Shown here: in pieces, positions 35,173 through 43,167 of the stretch
Layout: every line of letters starts with the position of its first letter
How positions within the stretch are numbered: the first letter of the stretch is position 1
Assembly: GCF_900091615.1 (NCBI RefSeq)
Contig: NZ_FMIA01000002.1
Location: forward strand, 5,022,001-5,086,000
DNA: 64,000 nucleotides
Direction: 5' to 3'
DNA from: Micromonospora yangpuensis
Lineage (GTDB): Bacteria > Actinomycetota > Actinomycetes > Mycobacteriales > Micromonosporaceae
The notes under the pieces: generated by a model
What the model saw: the letters and a program-made list of their open reading frames with translations, nothing else
Told to the model about the DNA's origin: nothing
Databases searched by the model: none
Made by a program: the position numbers and the translations under genes

Positions 35173-35889
35173 TCAGTCGATCCCGCAGACCTCCAGGCCA
35201 CCGGTCTGGTTGTCCGGGGCCAGGTTGATCGTCTGGGTGTCCTGGCCACCGCCGGTGTAGGTCACCCGCACCGGCACCCGGAGGTTCACCTCGTCGACGT
35301 CACCCACCCGGTACTCGGTGATCTCCGGCTCGGCCGCGACGCGCCGCTCGAAGTCCGGCTCGGACTCCCGGCGCCGCTCGGACTCGCAGAGCAGGTCGTA
35401 GGCCTCGCCGTACTTCTTGTCCACGATCGCCCGGTAGTAGTCGTCGGCGACCGCGCGGCCCTGCTCGTCGATCGCGCGGACGTTGGTGACCGCCAGCCCG
35501 ACGATCGCCGCGCCGCCCCCGCCGCAGCAGAGCACCGCGGCCAGCGCCCCGACGCCGAGACCGAGCCAGAGCCGGGAGCGCCGGCCCTCGGTGGGGGGCG
35601 CGGCGAACGGCGGCGCCACCCCGGGTCCGGCCGGTGGCGCGGGTACCCCCGGCTCCTCCGACCTCCCCGGCCCGCCGGGCGAACCCGGAGACACGGGCCC
35701 GCCGGGCTGCGCCCGTTCCCCCGGCCCGCCGGGCGATTCCGGAGACATGGGTACGCCGGGTGGAGCGGGTACGCCGGACGACGGCGGCTGCCCACCGGAG
35801 GCCGCGTCGTCCGCGCCGGGTGACGCGGGGCCACCCGGCCCGGAGGAACCGGGGTACGGCTGCGGCTCGGGCGGTCCGGGAGCAGTCAT
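35173..35889 (-). CDS. Proline/glycine-rich single-pass membrane protein
   Basis: The protein has 238 residues. The first 100 are a Pro/Gly/Ser-rich cytoplasmic tail, followed by one membrane helix ([28 protein letters not shown], about 107-133) and an extracytoplasmic domain of about 100 residues ([41 protein letters not shown]...) resembling the NTF2-like DUF4878 type. A TACCCT box lies 7 bp before the ATG with no Shine-Dalgarno, so the mRNA may be leaderless. Similar tailed proteins are common in Micromonosporaceae; the function is unknown. Confidence 0.82.
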   Translation of the reverse strand: MTAPGPPEPQPYPGSSGPGGPASPGADDAASGGQPPSSGVPAPPGVPMSPESPGGPGERAQPGGPVSPGSPGGPGRSEEPGVPAPPAGPGVAPPFAAPPTEGRRSRLWLGLGVGALAAVLCCGGGGAAIVGLAVTNVRAIDEQGRAVADDYYRAIVDKKYGEAYDLLCESERRRESEPDFERRVAAEPEITEYRVGDVDEVNLRVPVRVTYTGGGQDTQTINLAPDNQTGGLEVCGID

Positions 35890-35913
35890 ACCGTGCAGGG
35901 TAGTGCCCGGAGA

Positions 35914-36255
35914 TCAGCGGTACGGGTCAGCCGCTCGATCACTGCTGGCGACCACCACGTCCCCGCCCGGTGCCGCGCTGGCCAACGCCTCGTAGGCGGA
36001 CGGCTCGTCCAGCGACTCGGCCAGCAGCGGCGTGGCGTGGATCTTGACGTCGAAGTTGCCGAGCGCCCGCCGGTACGTCCCGACCGACTCCCACTCGGTG
36101 AGCAGACTCCAGTGCCGTGGGTCGTCCAGCGCCCGCAGCAGGTGCCCGCGCAGGTAGCCGGGGCAGGCGGCGAGCACCGTGAGGGCGGCGTGCGCCCGCT
36201 CGGTGAAGGTGTCGGCGGCGTCGGTTTCCACCACGAACCGGTTGGTGACCAGCAC
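35914..36255 (-). CDS. Antibiotic biosynthesis monooxygenase (ABM) family protein
   Basis: This is a small dimeric ferredoxin-like protein of 113 residues. TNRFVVETDAADTFTERAHAALTVLAACPGYLRGHLLRALDDPRHWSLLTEWESVGTYRRALGNFDVK follows the ABM pattern, including the conserved Trp in the fourth strand. Family members range from quinol monooxygenases to haem-degrading enzymes; haem-binding Asn/Trp residues are not diagnostic here. GTG at 36255 follows GAGGAGG. It is divergent from the small membrane protein at 36283. Confidence 0.85.
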   Translation of the reverse strand: MLVTNRFVVETDAADTFTERAHAALTVLAACPGYLRGHLLRALDDPRHWSLLTEWESVGTYRRALGNFDVKIHATPLLAESLDEPSAYEALASAAPGGDVVVASSDRAADPYR

Positions 36256-36282
36256 CCGGGTCCTCCTCGTAGAGTCTGTGGG

Positions 36283-36540
36283 ATGCAGCGTACGCAGCGA
36301 CCTCTGCTGGCCCGACTGGCCCGGCTGAATCCGACGTCGGTCTTCCTGGCCAGCCTGGTGCTGGTCCTGGTGGCGCTCTTCGCCCCGGGTGTGGTGGGCG
36401 CGCTGCTGCTGCTGGCGATCGCCGCCGCCCTCATCGCCCTCTCGGTGACCACCTGGCCGGTGCAGACCCCGGCGAACCGGATCATCCGGCTGGTCGTGGT
36501 CACCCTGTTGATCGCCCTCGCCCTGACCAAGCTCCTCTGA
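36283..36540 (+). CDS. Small two- or three-helix membrane protein
   Basis: This 85-residue protein has a basic N terminus (MQRTQRPLLARLARLNPT) and then three hydrophobic stretches (SVFLASLVLVLVALFAPGVVGALLLLAIAAALIALSV, IIRLVVVTLLIALALTKLL). It resembles a small actinobacterial DUF6703-like family, although I am not certain of that name. ATG at 36283 lies 7 bp after TAGAGT and lacks a Shine-Dalgarno, consistent with a leaderless transcript. The function is unknown. Confidence 0.75.
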   Translation: MQRTQRPLLARLARLNPTSVFLASLVLVLVALFAPGVVGALLLLAIAAALIALSVTTWPVQTPANRIIRLVVVTLLIALALTKLL

Positions 36541-36588
36541 GCGGTACGGCCCAGGCGCTGCTGCGCGGTGCGGCCCAGGCGCTGCTGC
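36541..36588. repeat. 24-bp tandem repeat before the znu genes
   Basis: Two 24-bp units (36541-36564 and 36565-36588) differ at one position and start right after the stop of the small membrane protein gene. Each contains GGCCCAGGCGCTGCTGC. They are non-coding; the role is unknown. Confidence 0.7.
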
Positions 36589-36616
36589 GCGGCCGGCTCA
36601 TGCACTCATGCGGCTT

Positions 36617-36631
36617 TGACAATCAATTTCG
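36617..36631 (+). promoter_or_regulatory. Zur-box-like site upstream of znuA
   Basis: TGACAATCAATTTCG matches 11 of 15 positions of the streptomycete Zur consensus TGAAAATGATTTTCA. It lies 21 bp upstream of the znuA start, in an AT-rich patch. Zur is encoded at the end of the same gene block, so zinc-dependent repression here is likely. Confidence 0.55.
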
Positions 36632-36651
36632 TCTAGGCGGAGAGTAGTGGC

Positions 36652-37671
36652 ATGAACAGCCGTTACGTTTCCCGTACCCTGGCCGCCGCGACCACCGCGC
36701 TGCTCGTCCTGGCCGGCGCCACGGCGTGTGGCGACGGTGGCGGCCAACCCGCTGGCGCCGACCCGGACCGGATCGACGTGGTGGCCGGGTTCTACCCGCT
36801 GCAGTTCGTCGCCGAGCGGGTCGGTGGCGACGCGGTGACAGTGACCAACCTCGCCCGTCCCGGGGCCGAGCCGCACGACCTGGAACTCAACCCGGGCCAG
36901 GTGGGGCAGCTCAGCCAGGCCGAGCTGGTGATCTTCCTGGACGGCTTCCAGCCCGCCGTGGACACCGCCGTCGAGCAGAACGCCAAGGACCGCGCGTTCG
37001 ACGTGGCCACCGTCCAGCCGCTGCTGGACGCCGCAGCCGGCGGGCACGACCACGACCACTCGGGCGAGGACGACCACGGTCACGAGGACGAGAAGGGCCA
37101 CGAAGACGAGAAGCACGAGGACGAGAAGAAGGCCGCCGAGGAGGGTGGCGGAGCCAAGGACCCGCACGTCTGGCTCGACCCGACCCGGCTGGCCACCATC
37201 GGCGAGAAGCTCGCCGAGCGGCTCGGACAGCTCGACTCCGGGCGGGCCGCCGACTTCACCGCCCGCGCCCAGCAGCTGCGGACCGAGCTGGAGAAGCTGG
37301 ACACCGAGTTCACCGAGGGGCTGAAGACCTGCCAGCGCCGGGAGATCGTGGTCAGCCACACCGCCTTCGGTTACCTCACCCAGCGCTACCAGCTGGAGCA
37401 GATCGGCATCACCGGGCTCACCCCGGAGAACGAGCCCTCCCCGCAGCGCCTCGCCGAGGTCACCGAGGAGGCCCGCGAGCACCAGGCCACCACGATCTTC
37501 TTCGAGACGCTGGTCAGCCCGAAGGTCGCCGAGACCATCGCCCGTGAGGTCGGGGCCAAGACCGCCGTACTCGATCCGCTGGAGGGGCTGTCGGCGGAGA
37601 ACGGCGGCGACTACCTTTCGGTGATGCGCACCAACCTGCAGACCCTCCGGACGGCACTGGGCTGCTCGTGA
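36652..37671 (+). CDS. znuA: Zinc ABC transporter substrate-binding lipoprotein
   Basis: This 339-residue ZnuA-type metal-binding lipoprotein has a signal peptide with lipobox (Cys about residue 26) and then VVAGFYPLQFVAERVGGDAVTVTNLARPGAEPHDLELNPGQ. A His/Asp/Glu-rich loop (GGHDHDHSGEDDHGHEDEK, about residues 125-155) is characteristic of zinc rather than manganese uptake. The metal-binding histidines PH (near 77), HVWLD (near 170) and SHTAFGY (near 238) and the final acidic residue are present. ATG at 36652 follows GGAG. It is the first gene of znuA-znuC-znuB. Confidence 0.94.
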   Translation: MNSRYVSRTLAAATTALLVLAGATACGDGGGQPAGADPDRIDVVAGFYPLQFVAERVGGDAVTVTNLARPGAEPHDLELNPGQVGQLSQAELVIFLDGFQPAVDTAVEQNAKDRAFDVATVQPLLDAAAGGHDHDHSGEDDHGHEDEKGHEDEKHEDEKKAAEEGGGAKDPHVWLDPTRLATIGEKLAERLGQLDSGRAADFTARAQQLRTELEKLDTEFTEGLKTCQRREIVVSHTAFGYLTQRYQLEQIGITGLTPENEPSPQRLAEVTEEAREHQATTIFFETLVSPKVAETIAREVGAKTAVLDPLEGLSAENGGDYLSVMRTNLQTLRTALGCS

Positions 37672-38429
37672 GCGAACCTGTCATCACCGTCACGCACGGG
37701 GTGGTCGGCTACGACGGCCGCCCCGTGCTGCGTGACGTCTCACTCGCCGTCACCACCGGTGAGGTGGTCGCCCTGCTCGGCGCCAACGGCTCCGGCAAGT
37801 CGACCCTGATCCGGGCCATCCTCGGCCTGGTCCCGCTCAGCCACGGCACGGTCGAGCTGTTCGGCACCCCGCTGCGCCGGTTCCGCCACTGGCACCGGGT
37901 CGGCTACGTGCCGCAGCGACTCGGGGCCGGCAGCGGCGTACCGGCCACCGTCCGGGAGGTGGTCGCCGCCGGTCGACTGGCCCGCCGGGGGGTGCTGCGA
38001 CCACCCGGCGCCGCCGACCGGGCCGCCGTCGCCGCCGCGCTCAGCGCGGTCGGGCTCGCCGACCGGGCCGGCGACCCGGTCGCCACCCTCTCCGGCGGCC
38101 AGCAGCAACGCACCCTGATCGCCCGGGCCCTCGCCGGCGAGCCGGACCTGCTGGTGCTCGACGAGCCGACCGCCGGGGTCGACGCGGTCAGCCAGGAGGC
38201 CTTCGCCGGGGCGCTCGGCGGTTTCGTCACCGGCGGCGGCACCGTCCTGCTGGTCGCCCACGAGCTGGGGCCGCTGCGTCCGCTGATCAACCGGGCGGTC
38301 GTCGTGCACCAGGGGTACGTCGCACACGACGGCGCGGTACCGGAACCGGCCGGCCACCACGCCGAGCCCGGCCACGACCACGTGCACCCGCACGGTCCCG
38401 ACGAGCCCGTGGGGCTGTGGAGCCGATGA
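37668..38429 (+). CDS. znuC: Zinc ABC transporter ATP-binding protein
   Basis: This 253-residue ATPase has Walker A GANGSGKST near residue 39, the Q-loop VGYVPQRLG, signature LSGGQQQRTLIARAL near 140, Walker B LLVLDEPTAGVD and the H-loop VAHELGPL. The C-terminal tail is His-rich (GHHAEPGHDHVHPHGPD) and could bind zinc, as is seen in several ZnuC proteins. GTG at 37668 overlaps the znuA stop (GTGA). It forms the uptake complex with ZnuA and ZnuB. Confidence 0.94.
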   Translation: MSEPVITVTHGVVGYDGRPVLRDVSLAVTTGEVVALLGANGSGKSTLIRAILGLVPLSHGTVELFGTPLRRFRHWHRVGYVPQRLGAGSGVPATVREVVAAGRLARRGVLRPPGAADRAAVAAALSAVGLADRAGDPVATLSGGQQQRTLIARALAGEPDLLVLDEPTAGVDAVSQEAFAGALGGFVTGGGTVLLVAHELGPLRPLINRAVVVHQGYVAHDGAVPEPAGHHAEPGHDHVHPHGPDEPVGLWSR

Positions 38430-39301
38430 GCATCGAACTCTTCCAGTACCCGTACATGCAGCGGGCCCTGATCGGCGCGCTGGTCATCGGCCTGGCCGCC
38501 CCGGCACTCGGCATCTACCTGGTGCAGCGCCGGTTGGCGCTGATCGGCGACGGGGTCGGGCACGTGGCGCTTACCGGAGTCGGGGCGGGGCTGCTGCTCA
38601 ACCGCTCCCCGGTGCTGGTGGCGGTGATCGTGGCGACCCTCGGCGCGATCACCATCGAGCTGGTCCGGGCCCGTGGGCGTACCTCCGGGGATCTTGCCCT
38701 GGCCCTGCTCTTCTACGGCGGGATCGCCGGTGGGGTGATGCTGGTCGGGCTCTCCGACAGCAGCAACGCCAACCTCAACGCGTACCTCTTCGGGTCGTTG
38801 ACCACGATCTCGCCCACCGACCTGACGACCATCGCGGTGCTCGGCGCGGTGATCGGGGTGGTCATGCTGGCGCTACGCCCGGCGCTCTTCGCGGTCTGCC
38901 ACGACGAGGAGTACGCCCGGGTCTCCGGCCTGCCGGTGCGTACCCTCAACCTGCTGCTCGCGGTGGCCACGGCGGTGACCGTGACGATCGCCATGCGGGC
39001 CGTGGGGGTGTTGTTGATCAGTGCCCTGATGGTGGTGCCGGTGGCGACCGCCCAGCAGGTCACCCGGGGTTTCCGCAGCACCATGACGGCGGCGATGGCG
39101 CTCGGGCTGTTCGCCGCCGGCGGCGGGGTCTACGTGGCCGCGAACGCCGACACCGCCCCCGGTGCGTCGGTGGTACTGCTGGCGATCGCCTCGTTCCTGG
39201 TCGTCGCCGTGGCCGGGGCCGGCTGGCGGGCGGTCCGTCGACGCCGCGTCCCGAGCGGCCCGACGAGCGCCCCGGAGCCCGCCGAGGTGGTGCTGCGCTG
39301 A
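38426..39301 (+). CDS. znuB: Zinc ABC transporter permease
   Basis: This 291-residue ABC-3 family permease has eight to nine helices. YPYMQRALIGALVIGLAAPALGIYLVQRRLALIGDGVGHVALTGVGAGLLL is the conserved N-terminal region, and GVLLISALMVVPVATAQQVTRGFRST is the conserved loop that contacts the ATPase. ATG at 38426 overlaps the znuC stop (ATGA); the frame is open from GTG 38417 but that start is less likely. The tail after the last helix is short and basic. Confidence 0.94.
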   Translation: MSIELFQYPYMQRALIGALVIGLAAPALGIYLVQRRLALIGDGVGHVALTGVGAGLLLNRSPVLVAVIVATLGAITIELVRARGRTSGDLALALLFYGGIAGGVMLVGLSDSSNANLNAYLFGSLTTISPTDLTTIAVLGAVIGVVMLALRPALFAVCHDEEYARVSGLPVRTLNLLLAVATAVTVTIAMRAVGVLLISALMVVPVATAQQVTRGFRSTMTAAMALGLFAAGGGVYVAANADTAPGASVVLLAIASFLVVAVAGAGWRAVRRRRVPSGPTSAPEPAEVVLR

Positions 39302-39302
39302 G

Positions 39303-39338
39303 CCGGTTACCGGCGGGTCGTTGAGAACGGTTACCGTT
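39303..39338. promoter_or_regulatory. Twin inverted repeats before smtB-zur
   Basis: CCGGT-T-ACCGG (39303-39313) and AACGGT-T-ACCGTT (39326-39338) share a core and have centres 24 bp apart, about two helical turns. They fill the 42-bp gap between znuB and smtB. The second covers TACCGT, the -10-like box 6 bp before the smtB GTG. They are candidate operators for the SmtB-type repressor, comparable in position to the SmtB site before smtB-zur in M. tuberculosis. Confidence 0.6.
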
Positions 39339-39343
39339 GCGGG

Positions 39344-39643
39344 GTGACCAGTCCGACCGGCTACGACTCGTACGAGGGTGCGAGTGAGCTGCTGCGTGCG
39401 CTCTCCGCGCCGATCAGACTGGCCATCGTCAGCGAGCTGGCGCAGAGTGAACGCTGCGTGCACGAGCTGGTGGAGACCCTCGGTGCGACCCAGCCCCTGG
39501 TCTCCCAGCACCTGCGAGTGCTACGCGGCGCCGGGGTGGTACGCGGTTCGCGACGCGGCCGGGAGATCGCGTACGCCCTGGTCGACGAGCATGTCGCGCA
39601 CATCGTGGCGGACGCGGTCAGCCACGCCGGGGAGGGTCCGTGA
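39344..39643 (+). CDS. smtB: ArsR/SmtB family zinc-responsive repressor
   Basis: This 99-residue winged-helix repressor has DNA-recognition helix ATQPLVSQHLRVLRGAG. The last helix has Asp81-x-His83 and His94-x2-Glu97 (DEHVAHIVADAVSHAGE), the alpha5 zinc site of SmtB-type sensors. No CVC arsenic motif is present. GTG at 39344 lies 6 bp after TACCGT and has no Shine-Dalgarno, so the transcript is probably leaderless. Its gene overlaps zur by 4 bp. As in M. tuberculosis Rv2358-Rv2359, high zinc should release SmtB and so produce more Zur, which then represses zinc uptake. Confidence 0.92.
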   Translation: MTSPTGYDSYEGASELLRALSAPIRLAIVSELAQSERCVHELVETLGATQPLVSQHLRVLRGAGVVRGSRRGREIAYALVDEHVAHIVADAVSHAGEGP

Positions 39644-40041
39644 CCGAGGAGAGCACCACCGCCGTCCGCAACACCCGGCAGCGCAGCGCGGTCAGCGCCC
39701 TGCTCGGCGAGGTCGAGGGCTTCCACAGCGCCCAGGAGCTGCACGAGATGCTCCGCCGGCGGGGTGACCGGGTCGGCCTGACCACGGTCTACCGCACCCT
39801 GCAGGGGCTCGCCGACGCCGGTGAGATCGACGTGATGCGCCCGCCCGGCGGGGAGCACCTCTACCGGCGGTGCAGCGAGGGGCACCACCACCACCTGGTC
39901 TGCCGGGCCTGCGGCCGGACCGTCGAGGTGGCCGGCCCCGCCGTCGAGACCTGGGCCGACCGCGTCGCCGCCCAGCACGGCTACACCGACGTCAGCCACA
40001 CCCTGGAGATCTTCGGCACCTGCCCCACCTGCCCTTCGTGA
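39640..40041 (+). CDS. zur: Fur family regulator, zinc uptake repressor
   Basis: This 133-residue Fur-family repressor has winged helix TRQRSAVSALLGEVEGFHSAQELHEMLRRRGDRVGLTTVYRTLQGLADAG. Metal ligands are in RCSEGHHHHLVCRACGRTVEV and the C-terminal CPTCP gives the structural CxxC...CxxC zinc site. It is coupled to smtB (GTGA overlap) and lies behind znuACB, so the whole block is a zinc homeostasis module. The TGA stop runs directly into hairpin copy 5, which probably ends transcription. Confidence 0.94.
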   Translation: MTEESTTAVRNTRQRSAVSALLGEVEGFHSAQELHEMLRRRGDRVGLTTVYRTLQGLADAGEIDVMRPPGGEHLYRRCSEGHHHHLVCRACGRTVEVAGPAVETWADRVAAQHGYTDVSHTLEIFGTCPTCPS

Positions 40042-40093
40042 AAGGAAGGGCCCCCTATTAACGCTTCCGGTAGAGCGGGGCACCCTTCTCACC
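40039..40093 (+). repeat. Dispersed hairpin repeat, copy 5 (forward)
   Basis: It begins in the zur stop codon (TGAAAGGAAGGGCCCCC), has TTAACGCTTCCGGTAGAGC in the middle and ends CACCCTTCTCACC. With copy 6 (40911-40965, inverted) it brackets the membrane protein gene at 40145. Confidence 0.87.
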
Positions 40094-40144
40094 GGCTGCT
40101 GCGGGGCATCGACGGGTGAGCGGGAGCGTGGCACGCTGTCCGGC

Positions 40145-40747
40145 GTGAAGATCTACGCCGACCGTTCCCCGGTCGCCCTCCGTCAGCTCCTCACCGATCT
40201 CCTCGTCGTCGCCTGGGTGTACGGCTCGATCCGGGGCGCGCTCTGGCTGCACGACCTGGTCGAGAAGCTGGCCGTACCCGGACAGAAGCTGGAGGGGGCG
40301 GGCGGCGGCCTCGCCGACAACCTGGCCGACGCCGGCGGCAAGGTCGGCCGGGTGCCACTGGTCGGCGACGAGCTGACCGCGCCCTTCGAACGGGCCGCCG
40401 GTGCCGCCCGGTCGCTGGCCGAGGCGGGCCGGGACCAGCAGGAACTGGTCGACCAGCTCGCCCTGGCCCTCGCCGTGGCGGTGCTGATCTTCCCCCTCGG
40501 GCTGGTGCTCTTCGGCTGGCTGCCGCTGCGGCTGCGCTGGATGCGCCGGGCCGGGTCGGCGGCGGCCCTGGCCGGGGTGCCCGCCGGACGGGACCTGCTG
40601 GCCCTGCGGGCGCTGGCCAACCAACCGGTGGGCCGGCTGACCCGGATCGCGCCGGACGTGGCCGAGGCGTGGCGGCGCGGGGACGCGTCCACCGTGGACG
40701 CATTGGCCCGCCTGGAACTGCGCCGCCTGGGCCTCAAGTCTCGATAG
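40145..40747 (+). CDS. Hypothetical two-helix membrane protein
   Basis: This 200-residue protein has a helix near residues 14-38 (LLTDLLVVAWVYGSIRGALWL), an amphipathic Ala/Gly-rich stretch (KLEGAGGGLADNLADAGGKVGRVPLVGDELTAPFERAAGAARSLAEA), a second strongly hydrophobic segment (LALALAVAVLIFPLGLVLFGWLPL, about 100-125) and a cytoplasmic C-terminal domain with LAGVPAGRDLLALRALANQPVGRLTRIAPDVAEAWRRGD. I recognise no named family. GTG at 40145 is used and no clear Shine-Dalgarno is seen. The gene is flanked by inverted hairpin repeats. Confidence 0.75.
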   Translation: MKIYADRSPVALRQLLTDLLVVAWVYGSIRGALWLHDLVEKLAVPGQKLEGAGGGLADNLADAGGKVGRVPLVGDELTAPFERAAGAARSLAEAGRDQQELVDQLALALAVAVLIFPLGLVLFGWLPLRLRWMRRAGSAAALAGVPAGRDLLALRALANQPVGRLTRIAPDVAEAWRRGDASTVDALARLELRRLGLKSR

Positions 40748-40805
40748 GGCGCGCCTCGACCCCGGGGTTCGGCCAGGCGCGCCGGCCCCACGGCCGGGGC
40801 CAGAG

Positions 40806-40880
40806 CGGGCCGCGCCAGGCCGGCCTCGGGGCGGGCCACGCCAGGACGGGTCAGGGCGGGCCACGCCAGGACGGGTCAGG
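40806..40880. repeat. 25-bp tandem repeats between convergent genes
   Basis: Two exact 25-bp units (40831-40855 and 40856-40880, GCGGGCCACGCCAGGACGGG core) follow a related diverged copy at 40806-40830. They lie between the hypothetical membrane protein gene and hairpin copy 6 and are non-coding. Confidence 0.75.
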
Positions 40881-40910
40881 GCGGCCCGGACGAAGGGGCC
40901 GCCCGGGTCC

Positions 40911-40965
40911 GTGAGAGGGGCGCCCCGCTATACCGAAAGCGTTAAGCGGGGGCCCTTCCTTTCAC
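40911..40965 (-). repeat. Dispersed hairpin repeat, copy 6 (reverse)
   Basis: On the minus strand it begins GTGAAAGGAAGGGCCCCC right after the TGA of the DUF6328-like gene, then CGCTTAACGCTTTCGGTATAG, then GCGGGGCGCCCCTCTCAC. CCCCGC pairs with GCGGGG, a base-pair swap relative to copies that use CCCCTG with CAGGGG. Confidence 0.87.
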
Positions 40966-41454
40966 TCAGGTGGGGGTGTCCTCGTCGTCGTCGAGGTCAT
41001 CGTCGCCCCAGTTGCGGCGGCTGAACGGCAGCACCGCCCAGAAGGTCAGGAACCACACTCCGGTGATACCGCTGAGCAGCAGGGCGACCCACCAGGGCAG
41101 GACGAAGTCGGTGACCAGCATGACCGCGCTGACCATCGAGATCAGCATGAGCACCAGACCACCGCTGGCCATCCGGTGGGCGAAGCGGACCAGTTCCGGC
41201 TTGCGACCCTGCCGGAACAGCGCCCGGTGAAACGCGACCGGCGAGATGATCATCGCGGTGGCACCGGCAGCGGCCAGCAACGCGACGATGTAGACGTCCC
41301 GCTGGAAGTCCGTGGTCCGGTCGAACCCGGCACTGAACGGCAGGGTCAGCAGAAAGGCGAAGAGGATCTGCACGCCGGTCTGCGCGACCCGCAACTCCTG
41401 GAGCAGGTCGGCGAAGTTTCGCTGCCAACGCTGCTTCTCGGTTTCCTTCGACAC
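40966..41454 (-). CDS. DUF6328-like four-helix membrane protein
   Basis: This 162-residue protein has a short hydrophilic N terminus (MSKETEKQRWQRNFADLLQELRVAQTGVQILFAFLLTLPF), four membrane helices and an acidic tail (DDDLDDDEDTPT). The pattern ELRVAQTGVQILFAFLL...F..T..Q...Y..AL is that of actinobacterial DUF6328 proteins. GTG at 41454 follows GGAGGT. Its function is unknown. It converges with the 40145 gene, and the gap holds tandem repeats and hairpin copy 6. Confidence 0.85.
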   Translation of the reverse strand: MSKETEKQRWQRNFADLLQELRVAQTGVQILFAFLLTLPFSAGFDRTTDFQRDVYIVALLAAAGATAMIISPVAFHRALFRQGRKPELVRFAHRMASGGLVLMLISMVSAVMLVTDFVLPWWVALLLSGITGVWFLTFWAVLPFSRRNWGDDDLDDDEDTPT

Positions 41455-41556
41455 GTGCTACCTCCGGTGAGACGTACCGCCCCCGGGGTCCACCCCCGGT
41501 TGGCGACAACGCCTTTGCCCTACGGCAGACAGTGCGAAACCGACTCATGAACGTCG

Positions 41557-42387
41557 TTACAACGTCGGCCCCACCCGGGCCAGGATCGCCTCGGTCAGGG
41601 CCTGCGGCGCCTCGTCGGGAATCCAGTGGCTCACCCCGGGCAGCACCACGAAGCGGTACTCCCCCGTCACGCGTTCGGCGCAGGTCTCGGCGGCGGTGCG
41701 GCCGATCGCGGTGTCCCCGTCACTCCACACGAAGGTGGTCGGCACCGGCACCGCCGGGGTCCGCGCCAACTCGGCCCCGGACATCGCCCGGTACCAGTTC
41801 AGCGCGGCGGTCAACGCCCCCGGCCGGCGCATCGGCCCGGCGTACCGGGCCACCCGCTCGGCGTCACCGACGCCGCCGAGCATCTTGCGCAGCGCCGCGC
41901 CGTTCCAGGCCAGCAGCACCTTCTCCGCCGTACCCGCCCGGCGGAACAACGCGATGTACGACGAGCGGGCCTTCTGCCCCGCGTCGGTGGCCAGCGCGTG
42001 GGCCATCGCCGCCGGGTGCGGCACCGAGACGGCGGTGAGCGTGTGCACCCGGTCGGGATGGTAGGCGGCCACCTGCCAGGCGACCAGCGCGCCCCAGTCG
42101 TGACCGACCAGGTGGGCAGCGGGTACGTCGAGCGCGTCGAGCAGGGCCACCGCGTCGGCGACGCACTCGGCGAGCCGGTAGTCGCGGACCTGCGGTGGCC
42201 GGGCGTCGGGCGAGTAGCCGCGCTGGTCCGGGGCGTAGGTGCGCAGCCCGGCGGCGTGCAGGGCCGGCACCACGTCGTCGAACTCCCCGGAGTGCTGCGG
42301 GAACCCGTGCAGCAACAGCACCGGCACCCCGTCGGCCGGTCCACCGGCGGCAACGTCGAAGGTGAGGCCACGCGTTTCGATCCGCAT
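41557..42387 (-). CDS. Alpha/beta hydrolase, epoxide hydrolase-like
   Basis: This 276-residue hydrolase has the oxyanion motif HGFPQHSGEF near residue 27, the nucleophile elbow GHDWGAL (Asp nucleophile, about residue 96), a helical cap and a catalytic His in LPGVSHWIPDEAP. Asp as nucleophile and HGFP point to epoxide hydrolases or haloalkane dehalogenase relatives. ATG at 42387 lies 6 bp after TAGGTT and has no Shine-Dalgarno, suggesting a leaderless mRNA; the preceding GTG at 42390 fits that spacing worse. The substrate is unknown. Confidence 0.9.
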   Translation of the reverse strand: MRIETRGLTFDVAAGGPADGVPVLLLHGFPQHSGEFDDVVPALHAAGLRTYAPDQRGYSPDARPPQVRDYRLAECVADAVALLDALDVPAAHLVGHDWGALVAWQVAAYHPDRVHTLTAVSVPHPAAMAHALATDAGQKARSSYIALFRRAGTAEKVLLAWNGAALRKMLGGVGDAERVARYAGPMRRPGALTAALNWYRAMSGAELARTPAVPVPTTFVWSDGDTAIGRTAAETCAERVTGEYRFVVLPGVSHWIPDEAPQALTEAILARVGPTL

Positions 42388-42414
42388 CACCGGAACCTAC
42401 CCGGGCCGGGCCGG

Positions 42415-43167
42415 CTAGTCGTACTGTTGCCGGGGCACGGGGACCTCACGCCAGGTCTCGACGTCCAGGTAGGGGATCTCGGCGTCGTTGACCGGGTCCC
42501 GTCCGATCCGGTCGGTGTACCGCCCGATCACCTCGATCCAGGTGTCCTGGGGCAGGCCCACCGGCACCTCGCCGGTCAGGCCCAGCTTGACCGGACGCCC
42601 GTCGGCGGCACAGCAGGACAGCACCATCCGGGCCAGGATCGGTTCTCCGGCGCCGCCGGTGGCGATGAATCCGGTGAGCTGGACCCGGCGGTCGCCGATC
42701 GACTCGCCGGCGTCGAAGAGCGCCCGGGAGGCGTAGTCCAGCACGGTGATCTTGGCAGGGTCACCGGCGGGCAGGGCGGGATAGTCGGAGAGCCCACCAC
42801 TGGGGACGGTGGCACCGGCCTGGCTGACCGCGTACGAGCCGAGCGCGGGCGGGGCGACCAGCAGCAGACCCAGCACCGGCAGCAGGAGCAGCCAACCGAT
42901 CCGCGGCTCGTGGTGGGCGTGCCCGGCATCGGCGTGCGCCACCGGGCCGGCCGGCTCACCGTCGGGCGGCTGCACCGAGGCGGGCAGCAGCGGGCGCAAC
43001 TCGTACCAGAGGGTCATCACGGCGACGGCGACCAGTGCCAGGCCGGCGGCGACGAGGAAGGGCTGCAGGCTCTCCTTGACGTAGCGCAGGTACAGGTCGG
43101 TGAGGCTGGCCCGGACCACGGCCCCGCCGAGCAGCAGCAGCACGACCGCCTGGGCCTGCCGGTTCAC
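42415..43167 (-). CDS. TIGR03943 family membrane protein
   Basis: This 250-residue protein has an N-terminal hydrophobic pair of helices, a His-rich cytoplasmic loop (HADAGHAHHEP, about residue 80), another helix, and a C-terminal extracytoplasmic domain with ARMVLSCCAADGRPVKLGLTGEVP, the Cys-Cys motif of the TIGR03943 family. GTG at 43167 overlaps the stop of the permease gene (GTGA), so the pair is co-translated. Relatives (YcgQ of Bacillus) are linked to zinc limitation, which fits the zinc block 3 kb away; that link is an inference. Confidence 0.87.
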   Translation of the reverse strand: MNRQAQAVVLLLLGGAVVRASLTDLYLRYVKESLQPFLVAAGLALVAVAVMTLWYELRPLLPASVQPPDGEPAGPVAHADAGHAHHEPRIGWLLLLPVLGLLLVAPPALGSYAVSQAGATVPSGGLSDYPALPAGDPAKITVLDYASRALFDAGESIGDRRVQLTGFIATGGAGEPILARMVLSCCAADGRPVKLGLTGEVPVGLPQDTWIEVIGRYTDRIGRDPVNDAEIPYLDVETWREVPVPRQQYD

